Positions 1 through 11,867 of a stretch of 64,000 bases of DNA are shown here, piece by piece (position 1 is the stretch's first letter; the number at the start of each line of letters is the position of its first letter). The position numbers were made by a program, and so were the translations under genes. The notes under the pieces are model-generated. The model was not told where the DNA came from. It saw nothing but the letters and a program-made list of their open reading frames with translations, and searched no databases. Source of the DNA: Apis mellifera (taxonomy: Eukaryota > Arthropoda > Insecta > Hymenoptera > Apidae); assembly GCF_003254395.2 (NCBI RefSeq), contig NC_037639.1, positions 13,869,037-13,933,036 on the forward strand, read 5' to 3'.

Positions 1-126
1 ACTTTCCAAATCCCCAAAGACTGTCTTCGTTACAGAGACTGTTTCGCAGAATCAATCGATACACTCGTAAAAATTATTACAATCGATTTTCAAATTTACA
101 TTTACAGTTTGGTTAAATCTTCCAAC

Positions 127-3100
127 TCATCGAACACGTTTCCTTCCAACGATAATCTCTAAAATAAAAATCACAATTGCAAAAAAATTTCCAATCGCAA
201 GTGCGTAGAAAGTAAACGCTATGTGTTTGATCTCCAAGATCCTAAAGCTTCTCTTATGGTTCATTTGTCTTTTCTTCCACGCCCGAACCATATTTCTTTT
301 GTTAAATTTTTTCCACATTGAGCTTATCCCACTCTCCACTGTTCTATGAATCATTTCTGTTACGGAAGGAAGCAATGGCCAATTCTCTCTAGCTACGTAG
401 ATTTGCAGATTTTGTTGTATTTTTTTGGATCGATACAGATAATCGTTCTGAATTCTCACGTACTGATGTTGACAATCGCCCAAACATGCAGCGTATCGCG
501 ATCGAAGCACGTGCTCCTTGCACGCATAATAAGTGTCCTCGTGAAAACGTGATCGTAGTATGGGATCTTGAAGCTCTAGCTTGTGAAACATAGAACCATA
601 GATCTGGTAGCCAGAATTCTGTCAACCACGAAATTCAGTTATTTTTATAAATGAATAGGTAAGGAAATAAAATATAAATATATATATATATATATTTATA
701 CTAGAGATTGTAATTCTTTGAAGAATCGAATTAATCATGGAAAGATTTTTAGCAATAGGTTAGACAAAGAAGAAAACAAAGTTAATCAAATATCGAAATT
801 GTGTAAATTTTGACAAAGTATTGACAAAGATAGCAATTAGTGAAAAGAGGATAAAAATATGAAAATAAGCGCCATCTCCAGAGTGTCGCAAATGAAACTA
901 AATAAATAAAGGATAGAAAATAGCAAGAGAAAGATAGAGATGAAATAAGAATTGACTGATAGCACCATCTTTCGAGGAATCTCCATATTCTTTTGAAAAA
1001 TGTTTGAGATGGTGTTGATGGTCATTTCTTATCTTTATTTCTATCATGTTTTTATTATTTGCTTTCTTTTTTTTTTTACGTGTTTCATTTGCGACACCCT
1101 GAAGACATTGATTTCCATATTTTTATGCTATCTCTATCCTCATCCTATTATTTATTCTCTTTATTTATGTCGTTTGCCGTAAATTTATGCATATAGAAGA
1201 CGGTTTTGATATTTATCTGTTTTAATTTAAATTTCTTCTTATCTTACATATCAATATATTAATTTTTTTGTATGTAATTGTATATAATTTTGTATTCTTA
1301 TATTTCATATATATTATATGGTATATAATTTATAAGATATACTTTTACATTTCTATATATATATATATATATATTAAAAAAATACATCAAAATTCCAGAA
1401 AATTTTATATATTATTTTTATTGTTAATAATATTTTTTGCATACTTTTATGAGTCACTTCTTTGTGATAATGAGTATTTTTCAACATTTTTTTTTTAATT
1501 CTAAAAAAAAATAATTCTAAAAATAGAAATATATCAAATATCTCACATAACATCATATCTGAGATATCTCAGTTACTTTTTACAATTCAAAATTCGATTT
1601 TACTTATCACACGAAGAAGCGATTCTAATATATATATATATATATCGTTCGTTTGCCGAACAATTTTGGGAAAAATGAATCAAAATTCATTTTAAATTTA
1701 AATTTTCATCACATTATTAGGAAATGAGTATACGATGAATTAAAAAAAAAAAAAGAAAATTTAAAGTACCTTGAGATCCTTCGCAGTTCTAATATTCGGC
1801 AGAGGAACGGGGATTGTAAGCAACGAAGCCCAATGACTCTGCACCAACGCGTTCACTATCAAATACAAAACGAACACGCTGCAGAAGAAAATTCTACAGG
1901 AACTGGTTCTCGGCAGTTTGCGTATGGAAACGAAGGTCATCATGCGTATGATATTCATAAACGCCGGACAAAATCCCTGATATTTCGCGAGAATCACAAG
2001 AGCGATCGTGAATATGGCAAAATTGCCTATGTGTATAATCGGCGCCGTGAAGGACCAGAGTTTAACGAACTCTGCTATTTCTCCTGCTCTCTGAGTGATC
2101 ACGCAGAGACCATCGTCTCCGTGAGGATACGTGTGCCTACGATAAAAATAATATTCCATTGTTTCCATTGCCCGCACATTCGTTTCGTGTTTAAACTCGA
2201 TGAGACACGTACTCGATCTTCCACATGTTGTTCAAGCTTCTCGCGTTCATTCCCATATCCACCTCGCCGTTAGCCACGTCGGCCATCATTCCCACCATGC
2301 TTCCATGCTTGCCAACTCCTCCAAGATCGTACACACTGCCAGTGTACACTCGCACGTTCAGACTCGCGTTTAACTTCACCAACACCAGTTTCACGATTTC
2401 GCTATTGTCGCCGGTGAACTTTTGCAAACCTGACTTATTTTGATCTATTTGAAGATGAGGTTCGAAGGATATAGCGTTCAGTCTGATCTCGTAACCGTTT
2501 AAATCCCTCGTCTTGTCGAACATTAAGTTCTCGCATAACCTCAAATCTTTTATATCGTTGAATTAATCGATTGGATTTTTGTGATAAAACGTGTAAGAAG
2601 GGCAGCTTCGAAATATGTTATGAAAATCACTCTCGTGAATAAATTAAGTATCATACTTTTTGGAGTTTTAAACAAATTAATAAAATTTTTTAAAAAATAA
2701 CGACGTTATAGAAATCATCAAAAAGAGTGTCTTTGATAGCATATATCAAGCTCAACATCATCGGAACGTCAGTTTTACCAATTTTATAAGATAATCGAAA
2801 AAAAAAAAAGAAAAAAGTTTGCGAAGAAACTTGCCATCTCTGTATCTTTGTTTCAATAGTATCCAAGGATGTCCACTGCGTCCCTTAAAATGTCCAACGT
2901 TCTTCCAAGCTCTGGGTGCCACGCTCGAATAAGGATTATAGGTGTAAAGGACAAGTCCTTCGACAGGATCGATGCAAAGAAATATGGTGGATAGCCTGTC
3001 GTATTCCCAGGCAGCCCACAGAAAGTTATAAGCGTTCACGCAACCGCGTTCCACGGTCCTTCTATCTATGAGAATGTGGAAACCGGTGAAGTTAGACCAG

Positions 3101-3605
3101 CCAGAGTCCTTCGTCTTTTGCAAAAGGAGTCGAAGCAACGGTTGGGAGGACGCGACGATGACAAACTGGTTCAATTTCCAAATTAGATACAGGAACGAGA
3201 ACTGGGTGTAGATCTCGAACGAGTATTTGCTCAGGGTGAACAGCTCGAACGCTGTCGATTTCGCTTCTGAGATCAAGGCAACCGGTATATCGTCGAGCAA
3301 CGACCGTTGAAAGAAATCCTCGTATTCTCCGGCTAACAGAAGAGCATCGCTTGATTGGACCATGGTACAGGTTCGAACGATGCTCATCTAAGAAATTAGG
3401 TATGTGTATATAGATTTTTCACGAATTTTAAAATTGTATTATTTATTGGAAGAAGAAAAACGTTGGAATTTTCGCAATGAAAAATTAAGAATTTAAGTAC
3501 CGTTTTGTCCATCAAATCGTCGTGAGTGACTCTATTTTCTATAGTGGCATTAACAATCAGCGTAGAAATTGATAAGAAAGCGTTCCAAGGTGGCCTGATT
3601 GGCAT
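127..3605 (-). CDS. Divergent insect ionotropic receptor (IR), 5 exons
   Basis: Exons on the minus strand: 3605-3501, 3387-2831, 2539-2213, 2136-1770 and 618-127. All have GT donors and AG acceptors and compatible phases, giving 615 aa. The product looks like a chemosensory ligand-gated cation channel related to ionotropic glutamate receptors, acting in sensory neuron membranes. Residues about 222-345 form the first ligand-binding lobe (GYEIRLNAISFEP, then a VDMGMNAR segment). A membrane segment lies near 358-380, then a pore-like stretch, then a second membrane segment near 407-435 ending QSHWASLLT, at the place of the iGluR SYTANLAAF motif. The second lobe opens with NSGYQIYG, and a final membrane helix lies near 585-607 before a short basic tail. 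The N-terminal half (36-221) is long and weakly conserved, typical of divergent IRs. Intron 4 (619-1769) carries a large imperfect hairpin. The start Met at 3605 was chosen because the exon keeps frame to a good donor; no strong signal peptide is evident, so a further 5' exon is possible. The exact orthologue was not recognised. Confidence 0.82.
843..1140. repeat. Large imperfect inverted repeat (fold-back) in IR intron 4
   Basis: The arms are about 843-970 and 1007-1140, separated by a loop of about 36 nt. The outer part contains an exact 16-bp match, GTGTCGCAAATGAAAC at 83-98 of that hundred (883-898), whose reverse complement lies at 1082-1097. The inner boundary is AGCACCATCT (961-970) against AGATGGTG (1007-1014). 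The remainder matches imperfectly by eye. It could be a MITE-like fold-back remnant or a long hairpin in the intron RNA. No coding potential is recognised. Confidence 0.65.
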
Positions 3606-4830
3606 TGCTCTCGCGAGAAATGATTAATACGCACACTGACAATCTCCGCGACAATCTCCGTTTTTTTCTGTTTTATTTTTTGAAATTACCGCGAAATTAT
3701 GGCGGAAGCGAGTGACATCGCCGTTGCCCCTCGCGGGTTCAGGTCAAGTGACAATAATCAGACTCAATTCTAGCCGATGAAGCTTTACGCTTTAATCATT
3801 CAATAGCTTTATTTAATTTCCATTGGACGGTAACGAGCAATCCACGAATAAACGCGACAAATTCTTATTATAGCAGCGATCGTTTTTTGTTTGTTTAACG
3901 AGTCTCGAGACAGGAGTCTGTCTTTCGCCACGATCCAAAGACGAACTACAACTAATTCTCCATTTTGATCTCGCATTCCCCTCTCCTGTTTGACGCCTTT
4001 CATTTTTCGTAGCAATTATATCACCCGATAACCATCTTAATCGTCCTGCCTCCATTTTCACGATCGAATAATAATAACCGCCCTCGATTTTCGGCCATTT
4101 TCTCTTAATATTCTCGTTCCACTTTCACCATCAGATAATAACCACCCTTCACGTTCCGAATTTCCCTTTCATCCACGTTAATATTTCGTTCCACGATCAG
4201 ATAATGGCCGCAATTTTCCATTTTCGACCATTCTCCCTTTCTATTAATATTTTTATTATCAAGATAATCGGTTTAGATCATTTACTTTCTTACTTTTTAG
4301 CGTTAATAAATTGCCACGATCTAAGTTAAAAAAACGTGTCCTTTCAGGAGGAGCAAGCTTTTTTCTCCGCATCATCTTCCATTTCAACAGAGAGATTCGT
4401 GTCAACGACCTAATCCTCGAAATTCTCGTCCAACCTCGAAGCAACGGAACGACGAAGAATACCAAGTGTCTTCGAAGTGGGAGGCGGGCTCTCGCTATCG
4501 CAAGAGGATGCGAGCTGTGAACAGTTAAGCACCGGTGGTCGGCTCGAGTGCTCGCCACCGCTCGTTTCGTCCCGACCGAGAAATTCTTTTCCTCGTTATC
4601 GTTATCATCCACGTATCTGTGCGATTATTACCTTATCGCCGTATTTTTAAATCTGTTTATAGAATCCTGATATCTCCTTGATATATAACTTGGTGCGATA
4701 CACGAATATTATTTATCGGAAGCTCGATCGAATTCGCGACGAAAAAATATTGATAAATCGTCACGCAAATAATAGTTGTTCAAGAAGTAAACCGGTTTGC
4801 AATCCCGCAAAAGACGAGCGGATCTCCAAG
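3606..4830. other. Intergenic region between divergent IR and sulfatase genes
   Basis: About 1.2 kb separates the starts of two genes transcribed away from each other, so it should hold both promoters and 5' UTRs. A short family of similar phrases recurs between about 4060 and 4260 (TTTTCCATTTTCxxCCATT, ACGATCAGATAATxxCCxC), suggesting an old degenerate tandem repeat. No TATA box or initiator could be assigned with confidence. Confidence 0.5.
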
Positions 4831-7800
4831 ATGATACGGATTATTCGAGGAATGACGTTATGCATCTGTCTGACAGTATTCGTGGTCGATCATGTGGTCG
4901 CTTCCGCGCGCCCGCACATCGTATTTATCCTTGCCGACGATTTGGTGAGTTTTTTCTTCTTCATCTTCCTTTTGGTGTCGCGATAAGGATTGAATAAAAA
5001 TTGTTATATCGATTCATTCTCGATCGAAAAGGAAAAAGGAAAAACGTGATAAGTCACGTTTATCAATTCCTCCTTCTCCTTATTTTTATTATCAATTCCT
5101 TCTCCTCCTTATTTTCATCAATTCCTCCTCCTCTTTATTTTTATCCTCCCACCCAAATTTATCAATTCCTCCTCCCTCTCAAATTTATTAATTTCTCCTC
5201 TTCCTTATTTTTCTCAATTCCTTTTCTTTTCCAAATTCATAAATTCTTCACTCTCCGAATCCAATAGATATTATAATTAAGAATGAAACAAGTTTTCGTA
5301 ATTATTTGATATCGGTTCATGACGAATGAAATAGTTTGGGCTGCGTTGGGAACTGCGTTTTGCTTGCTTTTGGAATAATAAAGAATGAAATATTTATTCA
5401 TCTTCTATTTTTCTTCGCTGTTTTTGTCATTTTTTGTCATTCGTATCCTCGTTTTTTATCCTTATCTTTTTCTTTTCTTTTATCAATTCCTTCTCCCACC
5501 CAAATTTATCAATTCCTCTTCCCATCCAAATTTATCAATTCCTTCTCCTACCTAAATTTATCAATTCCTCCTCCCATCCAAATTTATCAATTCCTCCTCC
5601 CACCCAAATTTATCAATTCCTCCTCCTCCTTATTTTCATCAATTCCTCCTCCTCCTTATTTTTATCAATTCCTCCTACCCAAATTTATCAATTCCAAATT
5701 TATTAATTTCTCCTCTTCCTTATTTTTCTCAATTCCTTTTCTTTTCCAAATTCATAAATTCCTCATTCTCCGAATCCAATAAATATTATAATTAAGAATG
5801 AAACAAGTTTTCGTAATTATTTGTTATCGGTTCATGACGGATGAAATAGTTTGGGCTGCGTTGGGAACTGCGTTTTGCTTGCTTTTGAAATAATAAAGAA
5901 TGGTATTTATTCGTCATCCTCCACTTTTCTTCGCTATTTTTGTCATTTTTATTGCGACATTTTTTCTCTTCCTTTCACATTTATCTTATCTTCTTCTCAT
6001 TTTTCTCATCATTCGTACCCTTGTTTTTCATCCTTATATTTTTCTTTTCTTTTATCAATTCCTTCTCCCACCCAAATTTATCAATTCCTCTTCCTACCCA
6101 AATTTATCAATTCCTCTTCCTACCCAAATTTATCAATTCCTCCTCTTCCTTATTTTTATCAATTCCTCTTCCCACCCACATTTATCAATTCCTCCTCCTC
6201 CTTATTTTTATCAATTCCTCCTCCTCCTTATTTTTATCAATTCCTCCTCCTCCTTATTTTTATCAATTCCTCCTCCCACCCAAATTTATCAATTCCTCCT
6301 CTTCCTTATTTTTATCAATTCTTCCTCCCACTAAAATTTATCAATTCCTCCTCTTCCTTGTTTTTCTCAATTCCTTTTTCTTTCCAAATTCATAAATTCC
6401 TCATTCCTCGAATCCAATAGATATTATAATTAAGAATGAAACAAGTTTTCGTAATTATTTGTTATCGGTTCATGACGGATGAAATAGTTTGAGCTGCGTT
6501 GGGAACTGCGTTTTGCTTGCTTTTGGAATAATAAAGAATGGTATTTATTCGTCATTCTCCACTTTTCTTCGCTATTTTTGTCATTTTTATTGCGCCTTTT
6601 TTTCTCTTCCTTCCATATTTATCTTCTCTTTTTCTCATTTTCCTCATCATTCGTACCCTCGTTTTTCATCCTTATCTTTTTTTTTCTTTTATCAATTCCT
6701 TCTCCCACCCAAATTTATCAATTCCTCTTCCTACCCAAATTTATCAATTCCTCCTCTTCCTTATTTTTATCAATTCTTCCTCCCACTAAAATTTATCAAT
6801 TCCTCCTCTTCCTTGTTTTTCTCAATTCCTTTTTCTTTCCAAATTCATAAATTCCTCATTCCCCGAATCCAATAGATATTGTAATTAAGAATGAAACAAG
6901 TTTTCGTAGTTATTTGTTATCGGTTCATGATGGATGAAATAGTTTCGGCTGCGTTGGGAATTGTGTGATTTTGCTTGCTTTTGGAATAATAAAGAATGGT
7001 ATTTATTCGTCATTCTCCACTTTTCTTCGCTATTTTTGTCATTTTTATTGCGCCTTTTTTTCTCTTCCTTCCATATTTATCTTCTCTTTTTCTCATTTTC
7101 CTCATCATTCGTACCCTCGTTTTTCATCCTTATCTTTTTTTTTCTTTTATCAATTCCTTCTCCCACCCAAATTTATCAATTCCTCTTCCTACCCAAATTT
7201 ATCAATTCCTCCTCTTCCTTATTTTTATCAATTCTTCCTCCCACTAAAATTTATCAATTCCTCCTCTTCCTTGTTTTTCTCAATTCCTTTTTCTTTCCAA
7301 ATTCATAAATTCCTCATTCCCCGAATCCAATAGATATTGTAATTAAGAATGAAACAAGTTTTCGTAGTTATTTGTTATCGGTTCATGATGGATGAAATAG
7401 TTTCGGCTGCGTTGGGAATTGTGTGATTTTGCTTGCTTTTGGAATAATAAAGAATGGTATTTATTCGTCATTCTCCACTTTTCTTCGCTATTTTTGTCAT
7501 TTTTATTGCGCCTTTTTTTCTCTTCCTTTCATATTTATCTTCTCTTTTTCTCATTTTCCTCATCATTCATACCCTCGTTTTTCATCCTTATCTTTTTTTT
7601 TCTTTTATCAATTCCTCCTCCCACCCAAATTTATCAATTCCTCCCCCTCCTTATTTTTATCAATTCCTCCTCCTCCTTATTTTTATCAATTCCTCCTCCT
7701 CCTTATTTTTATCAATTCTTCTTCCCACCCAAATTTATCAATTCCTCCTCCCACCCAAATTTATCAATTCCTCTTCCCACCCAAATTTATCAATTCCTCC

Positions 7801-10800
7801 TCTTCCTTATTTTTATCAATTCCTCCTCCTCCTTATTTTTATCAATTCCTCCTCCCACCCAAATTTATCAATTCCTCCTCCCACCCAAATTTATCAATTC
7901 CTCTTCCCACCCAAATTTATCAATTCCTCCTCTTCCTTATTTTTATCAATTCCTTCTCCTCCTTATTTTTATCAATTCCTCCTCCCACCCAAATTTATCA
8001 ATTCCTCCTCTTCCTTATTTTTATCAATTCCTCCTCCTCCTTATTTTTATCAATTCCTCCTCCCATCCAAATTTATCAATTCCTCCTCTTCCTTATTTTT
8101 ATCAATTCCTCCTCCTCCTTATTTTTATCAATTTCTCCTTCCACCCAAATTTATCAATTCCTCCACTTCCTTATTTTTCTCAATTTCTTTTTCTTTCCAA
8201 ATTCATAAATTCCTCACTCTCCAAATCCAATAGATATTGTAATTAAGAATGAAACAAGTTTTCGTAATTATTTGTTATCGGTTCATGACGGATGAAATAG
8301 TTTGGGCTGCGTTGGGAACTGCGTTTTGCTTGCTTTTGAAATAATAAAGAATGGTATTTATTCGTCATCCTCCACTTTTCTTCGCTATTTTTGTCATTTT
8401 TATTGCGCCTTTTTTTCTCTTCCTTCCATATTTATCTTATCTTCTTCTCATTTTTCTCATCATTCGTACCCTTGTTTTTCATTCTTATCTTTTTCTTTTC
8501 TTTTATTAATTCCTTTTCCTCCTTATTTTTATCAATTCCTCGATATTGCTTTACTCGAATAATCTAATCGTTGGCGCTTAACAATGTGCCAATGTGAATA
8601 CAAGTAGCACATAAGTGGTATAGATTTCTTATTTTACGACACATTGTTTACATGTTGCGCACATTACGTCATGCATTTTACCAGGAAATTTGATAAAAAA
8701 AAATTTTTTTCCATTACTAAGTGTCGTCGTGTTAATATGCACATGTCGTTTTTTTTTAAATTTTGTTTACGATTGTTTTTCAATATCTTATTATTGCCTC
8801 GTTGAATATTAACTTGTTAGAACAACTTGTGAAGAACGATAGATTTTCTTTTTTTTTTCTTTTCGCGATAAGCATAGCAGTTCTCAATTAACGAGTGTGT
8901 TGGGATGATGTAGGGATGGAACGACGTCGGGTTTCACGGATTGAGTCAAATTCCGACGCCGAACATCGACGCACTGGCATACACGGGCCTGCTGCTGGAC
9001 CGATACTATGTCAGCCCGATCTGTACGCCGTCCAGGAGCGCTTTGATGACCGGCAAACATCCTATTCATACCGGGATGCAGCACGGGGTACACCGTCATT
9101 AAGTATTTAAGCAATCGAGTCGTAAATAAAATGACGTCGGTTTAAGGACGCGTCAACAAGCGCAAATATTAATTCGGCCGTGGTTCGTTGCTCTCGGACG
9201 AACGCTTATTTATCTTTCGTAGGGAGGGGGGTGGAATCGTGACACCGCATTTGCGGCAATTTTTCAACGCACAATGTTTCCTTTTGCGGATCGAAGAATA
9301 GAAATTCATGATTATTTTTTTTATAATATGGATTTTTCAAATTTCCACTCTTTTTTTTTCTGATTTTCAAACTCAAACTATTTTCAATAAAAAAATCCAA
9401 ATTTATTGGACTTGATATTAAAAAAAATCTTATTTCATGTATATAGGAAAATAATATAGCAAAATGGTAAATCAATTTCACTTTCGAGAAATGTAAGATG
9501 AATTTGATTTGAAAAAAAAGAAAAAGAAACACGAATATAAAATCTAAAAAACGTTTCGATTGTATTACACCTTTGCTCGCTTTCTACTCTGCATCGTTGC
9601 AAAAGTGGAAATCGATATAACGAACGTTACATTAAATTAAATTTCTACACGACATGTACAATTTAATAATTAACTTGGGGGAATTAGGTTCTGAAATGCG
9701 CCGAGCCGAGAGGATTGCCTCTCCAGGAGAAACTGTTGCCGGAATACCTTCGAAATCTCGGTTACAGCACGCACATGGTAGGTAAATGGCACTTGGGATT
9801 CTACACGAAGGAGTACACGCCCACGTACAGGGGATTCGACTCGCACCTAGGTTTCTGGAGCGGCCACCACGATTATTTCGATCACACTGCCGTGGAAGAG
9901 GTAAGAAATTACGAAATGATGAATCGCTAATTCGTACGCGAGAAAAAAAAAAAAATTCAAAATTCCGTTCGAACGCAGCCGTATTGGGGATTGGACATGA
10001 GGAGAGGATTGGAGCCGGCCTGGGACCTCCACGGCCAATATTCGACGGACGTGTTCACGAAGGAGGCTGTTCGACTGATCGACAATCACAACACCAGTCG
10101 CCCGATGTTCCTCTACTTGTCCCACGCCGCAGTCCACTCCGGAAATCCTTACAACCCTCTGCCTGCACACGACCACGACGTAGCCAAATTCCCCAAAATC
10201 CTCGACTACAACCGTAGACGATTTGCTGGTAACTAGAGTACTGCTTATTTCTCTGCCCACTGATTTAAATCATTTTGCAAAGGAAGAAGAATTGAAAAAC
10301 TTGGAATCGAATTTTCCATCTCCATCTTCGTGCGACGGGATTAAGCTTCCCTCTTTTCCTCGCATGTACATAATAATAACGCTCAACGAGAGATGTTCCT
10401 CCCATCCCATAACTTAAAAAGTTGTTGGAAATTTCGTTTTCTTTTCCAGGCATGCTGAGCAAGCTAGACGAGTCGGTCGGCCTAGTGGTGGAAGCTCTGC
10501 GGAAGAGAAAGATGCTGGAGAACAGCGTGATCGTGTTCTCCACGGATAATGGGGGGCCCCCGGCCGGTTTTAACCTAAACGCTGCCTCGAATTTTCCCCT
10601 GAGGGGCACAAAAAACACTCTCTGGGAAGGTATCTCTTTTAAAAAAGGAAAAAAAAAAAGAAATTAAAAAATAAATCTAATGTAACTCGTCGTTGAAGAA
10701 GAATGACGAGGAGAAAAGAAAACGAAAGAGAAGAGAAGAAAAAAAATGATCCAATTTGTCCGTGGATTAGGTGGCGTCAGGGGAACCGGTCTCGTGTGGT

Positions 10801-11647
10801 CGCCGAAGCTAATAAACCCTGGAAGAATCAGCAGGCAATTGATTCACATCAGCGACTGGTTACCGACCCTGTTAACAGCCGTCGGTGGAGATCCATCGAA
10901 TTTGGCCATCGACGGTGTGGATATGTGGCGAGCGTTGAACGAGGACACGATATCACCGAGGAAAATGGTCCTTCACAATATCGACGACATTTACGGAATT
11001 GCCGGGATCACGTACGGCGATTGGAAATTCATTCAGGGTAAAAAAAAACTGATCCACTTCGTCACGACGACAGTTGGATTTTTTCGAAAATTTGAATTGA
11101 AATTCGATTCTTTGCCAAGGGTCTACCTATAACGGCCAATGGGACGATTGGTACGGTCCGTCGGGGAGGGATTGGGCGTACGACCCCTATGCGGTGATGG
11201 AGAGCGCTGCTGGTCGAGCGGCGGCCAGCGTGGGCTTGTCCTTGACCGCAGGGAATATAGAGAAGCTTCAACAGGGCGCCGCTATCAAGTGTTCAACGAG
11301 AAACGAGAATCTGCCGTTGTGCAAACCGTTGGAGGCCCCTTGCTTGTTCAACGTCCGCGAGGATCCCTGCGAGAAGAATAATCTTATAGAGAAGTAGGTG
11401 TACACGGAGATGCTTTGGACGAAGGGAAGAGGGATTGGAAGAGATTGGAGAAAAAAAATATCATTTATTCGTTTCAAGGTATCCATCCATCGTGTCCGAT
11501 CTGAAGGAGAAGCTGAGCCTGTTGAACGCGTCTGCGATATTACCTGGTAACCTCCCCTGGGACAAGAGGGGAAATCCGGATTACTGGGATCACACGTGGA
11601 CCAATTTCGGCGATTACTTGAACGTGTTCGCGAATAACGTCAGTTAA
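4831..11647 (+). CDS. Arylsulfatase B-like sulfatase, 8 exons
   Basis: Exons: 4831-4944, 8914-9087, 9688-9900, 9979-10228, 10450-10629, 10771-11037, 11120-11393 and 11479-11647; 546 aa, all junctions in phase. By family it hydrolyses sulfate esters, probably on glycosaminoglycan-like substrates, in the lysosome or outside the cell. A signal peptide covers about residues 1-26. RPHIVFILADDLGWND follows, with metal-binding Asp36 and Asp37. The sulfatase signature CTPSR is at 75-79, with Cys75 as the expected formylglycine; GKWHLG follows with Lys129 and His131, then HAAVH with His220, and STDNGG with Asp283 and Asn284. All expected active-site elements are present, so the enzyme should be active. 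The length fits arylsulfatase B (about 530 aa). An in-frame upstream ATG at 4678 would add 51 residues before the signal peptide, so 4831 was preferred. The first intron is unusually long (4.0 kb) and repetitive. The 3' end converges with the next gene. Confidence 0.92.
5069..8550 (+). repeat. 26-bp minisatellite in a higher-order repeat, sulfatase intron 1
   Basis: A pyrimidine-rich tandem repeat fills most of sulfatase intron 1. Each 26-bp unit starts ATCAATTCCTCCTC and ends in one of two ways: CCACCCAAATTT (type A) or CTCCTTATTTTT (type B). The two types alternate irregularly, with point variants. Arrays are separated by a conserved spacer of about 330 bp containing GAATGAAACAAGTTTTCG, GGTTCATGA, a GCTGCGTTGGGAA phrase and TTTGTCATTTTTATTGCG. 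The spacer anchor recurs at 5281, 5796, 6434, 6889, 7347 and 8247, so the higher-order period varies (about 515, 638, 455, 458 and 900 bp) with array length. The blocks starting near 6434 and 6889 are nearly identical, pointing to recent duplication. The unit has no stop codons in any plus-strand frame, so long low-complexity open frames arise; they are artefacts. Confidence 0.93.
9088..9687 (+). other. Sulfatase intron 2
   Basis: AT-rich intron between GGG|GTACAC and TTAG|GTTCTG. It contains homopolymer runs and no recognisable coding or mobile sequence. Confidence 0.7.
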
Positions 11648-11695
11648 TGGTGGAACAGCCGCTTTGTGCGTAAACCGTTAGATCGGTGCGAGAGG

Positions 11696-11701
11696 AATAA
11701 A
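11696..11701 (+). terminator. Sulfatase poly(A) signal
   Basis: AATAAA lies about 49 nt after the sulfatase stop codon, implying a very short 3' UTR. A second AATAAA follows near 11842. Confidence 0.6.
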
Positions 11702-11741
11702 GTGAAAGAACGGCATGAACGGAATTATAAATGGTATCTCG

Positions 11742-11747
11742 TTTATT
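11742..11747 (-). terminator. KIAA0930-homologue poly(A) signal
   Basis: TTTATT on the plus strand reads AATAAA on the minus strand, about 120 nt beyond the stop codon of the gene on that strand. It faces the sulfatase signal only about 40 bp away, so the two transcripts end nearly tail to tail. Confidence 0.55.
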
Positions 11748-11867
11748 TCTTATTTTCTATACATCTTCGATTTTGTCTCGCGCGTTCTATCCAATTGCGT
11801 ACAAAGTGAGGAACGAAATGGAAATGAGAGATCCGATAGAAATAAAAACGGGACGTCCTCGTGTCGG

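Noticed and set aside
5069..8550. CRISPR-like array
   Set aside because: The repeats are directly adjacent without unique spacers of constant size, the genome is eukaryotic, and the pattern fits a minisatellite.
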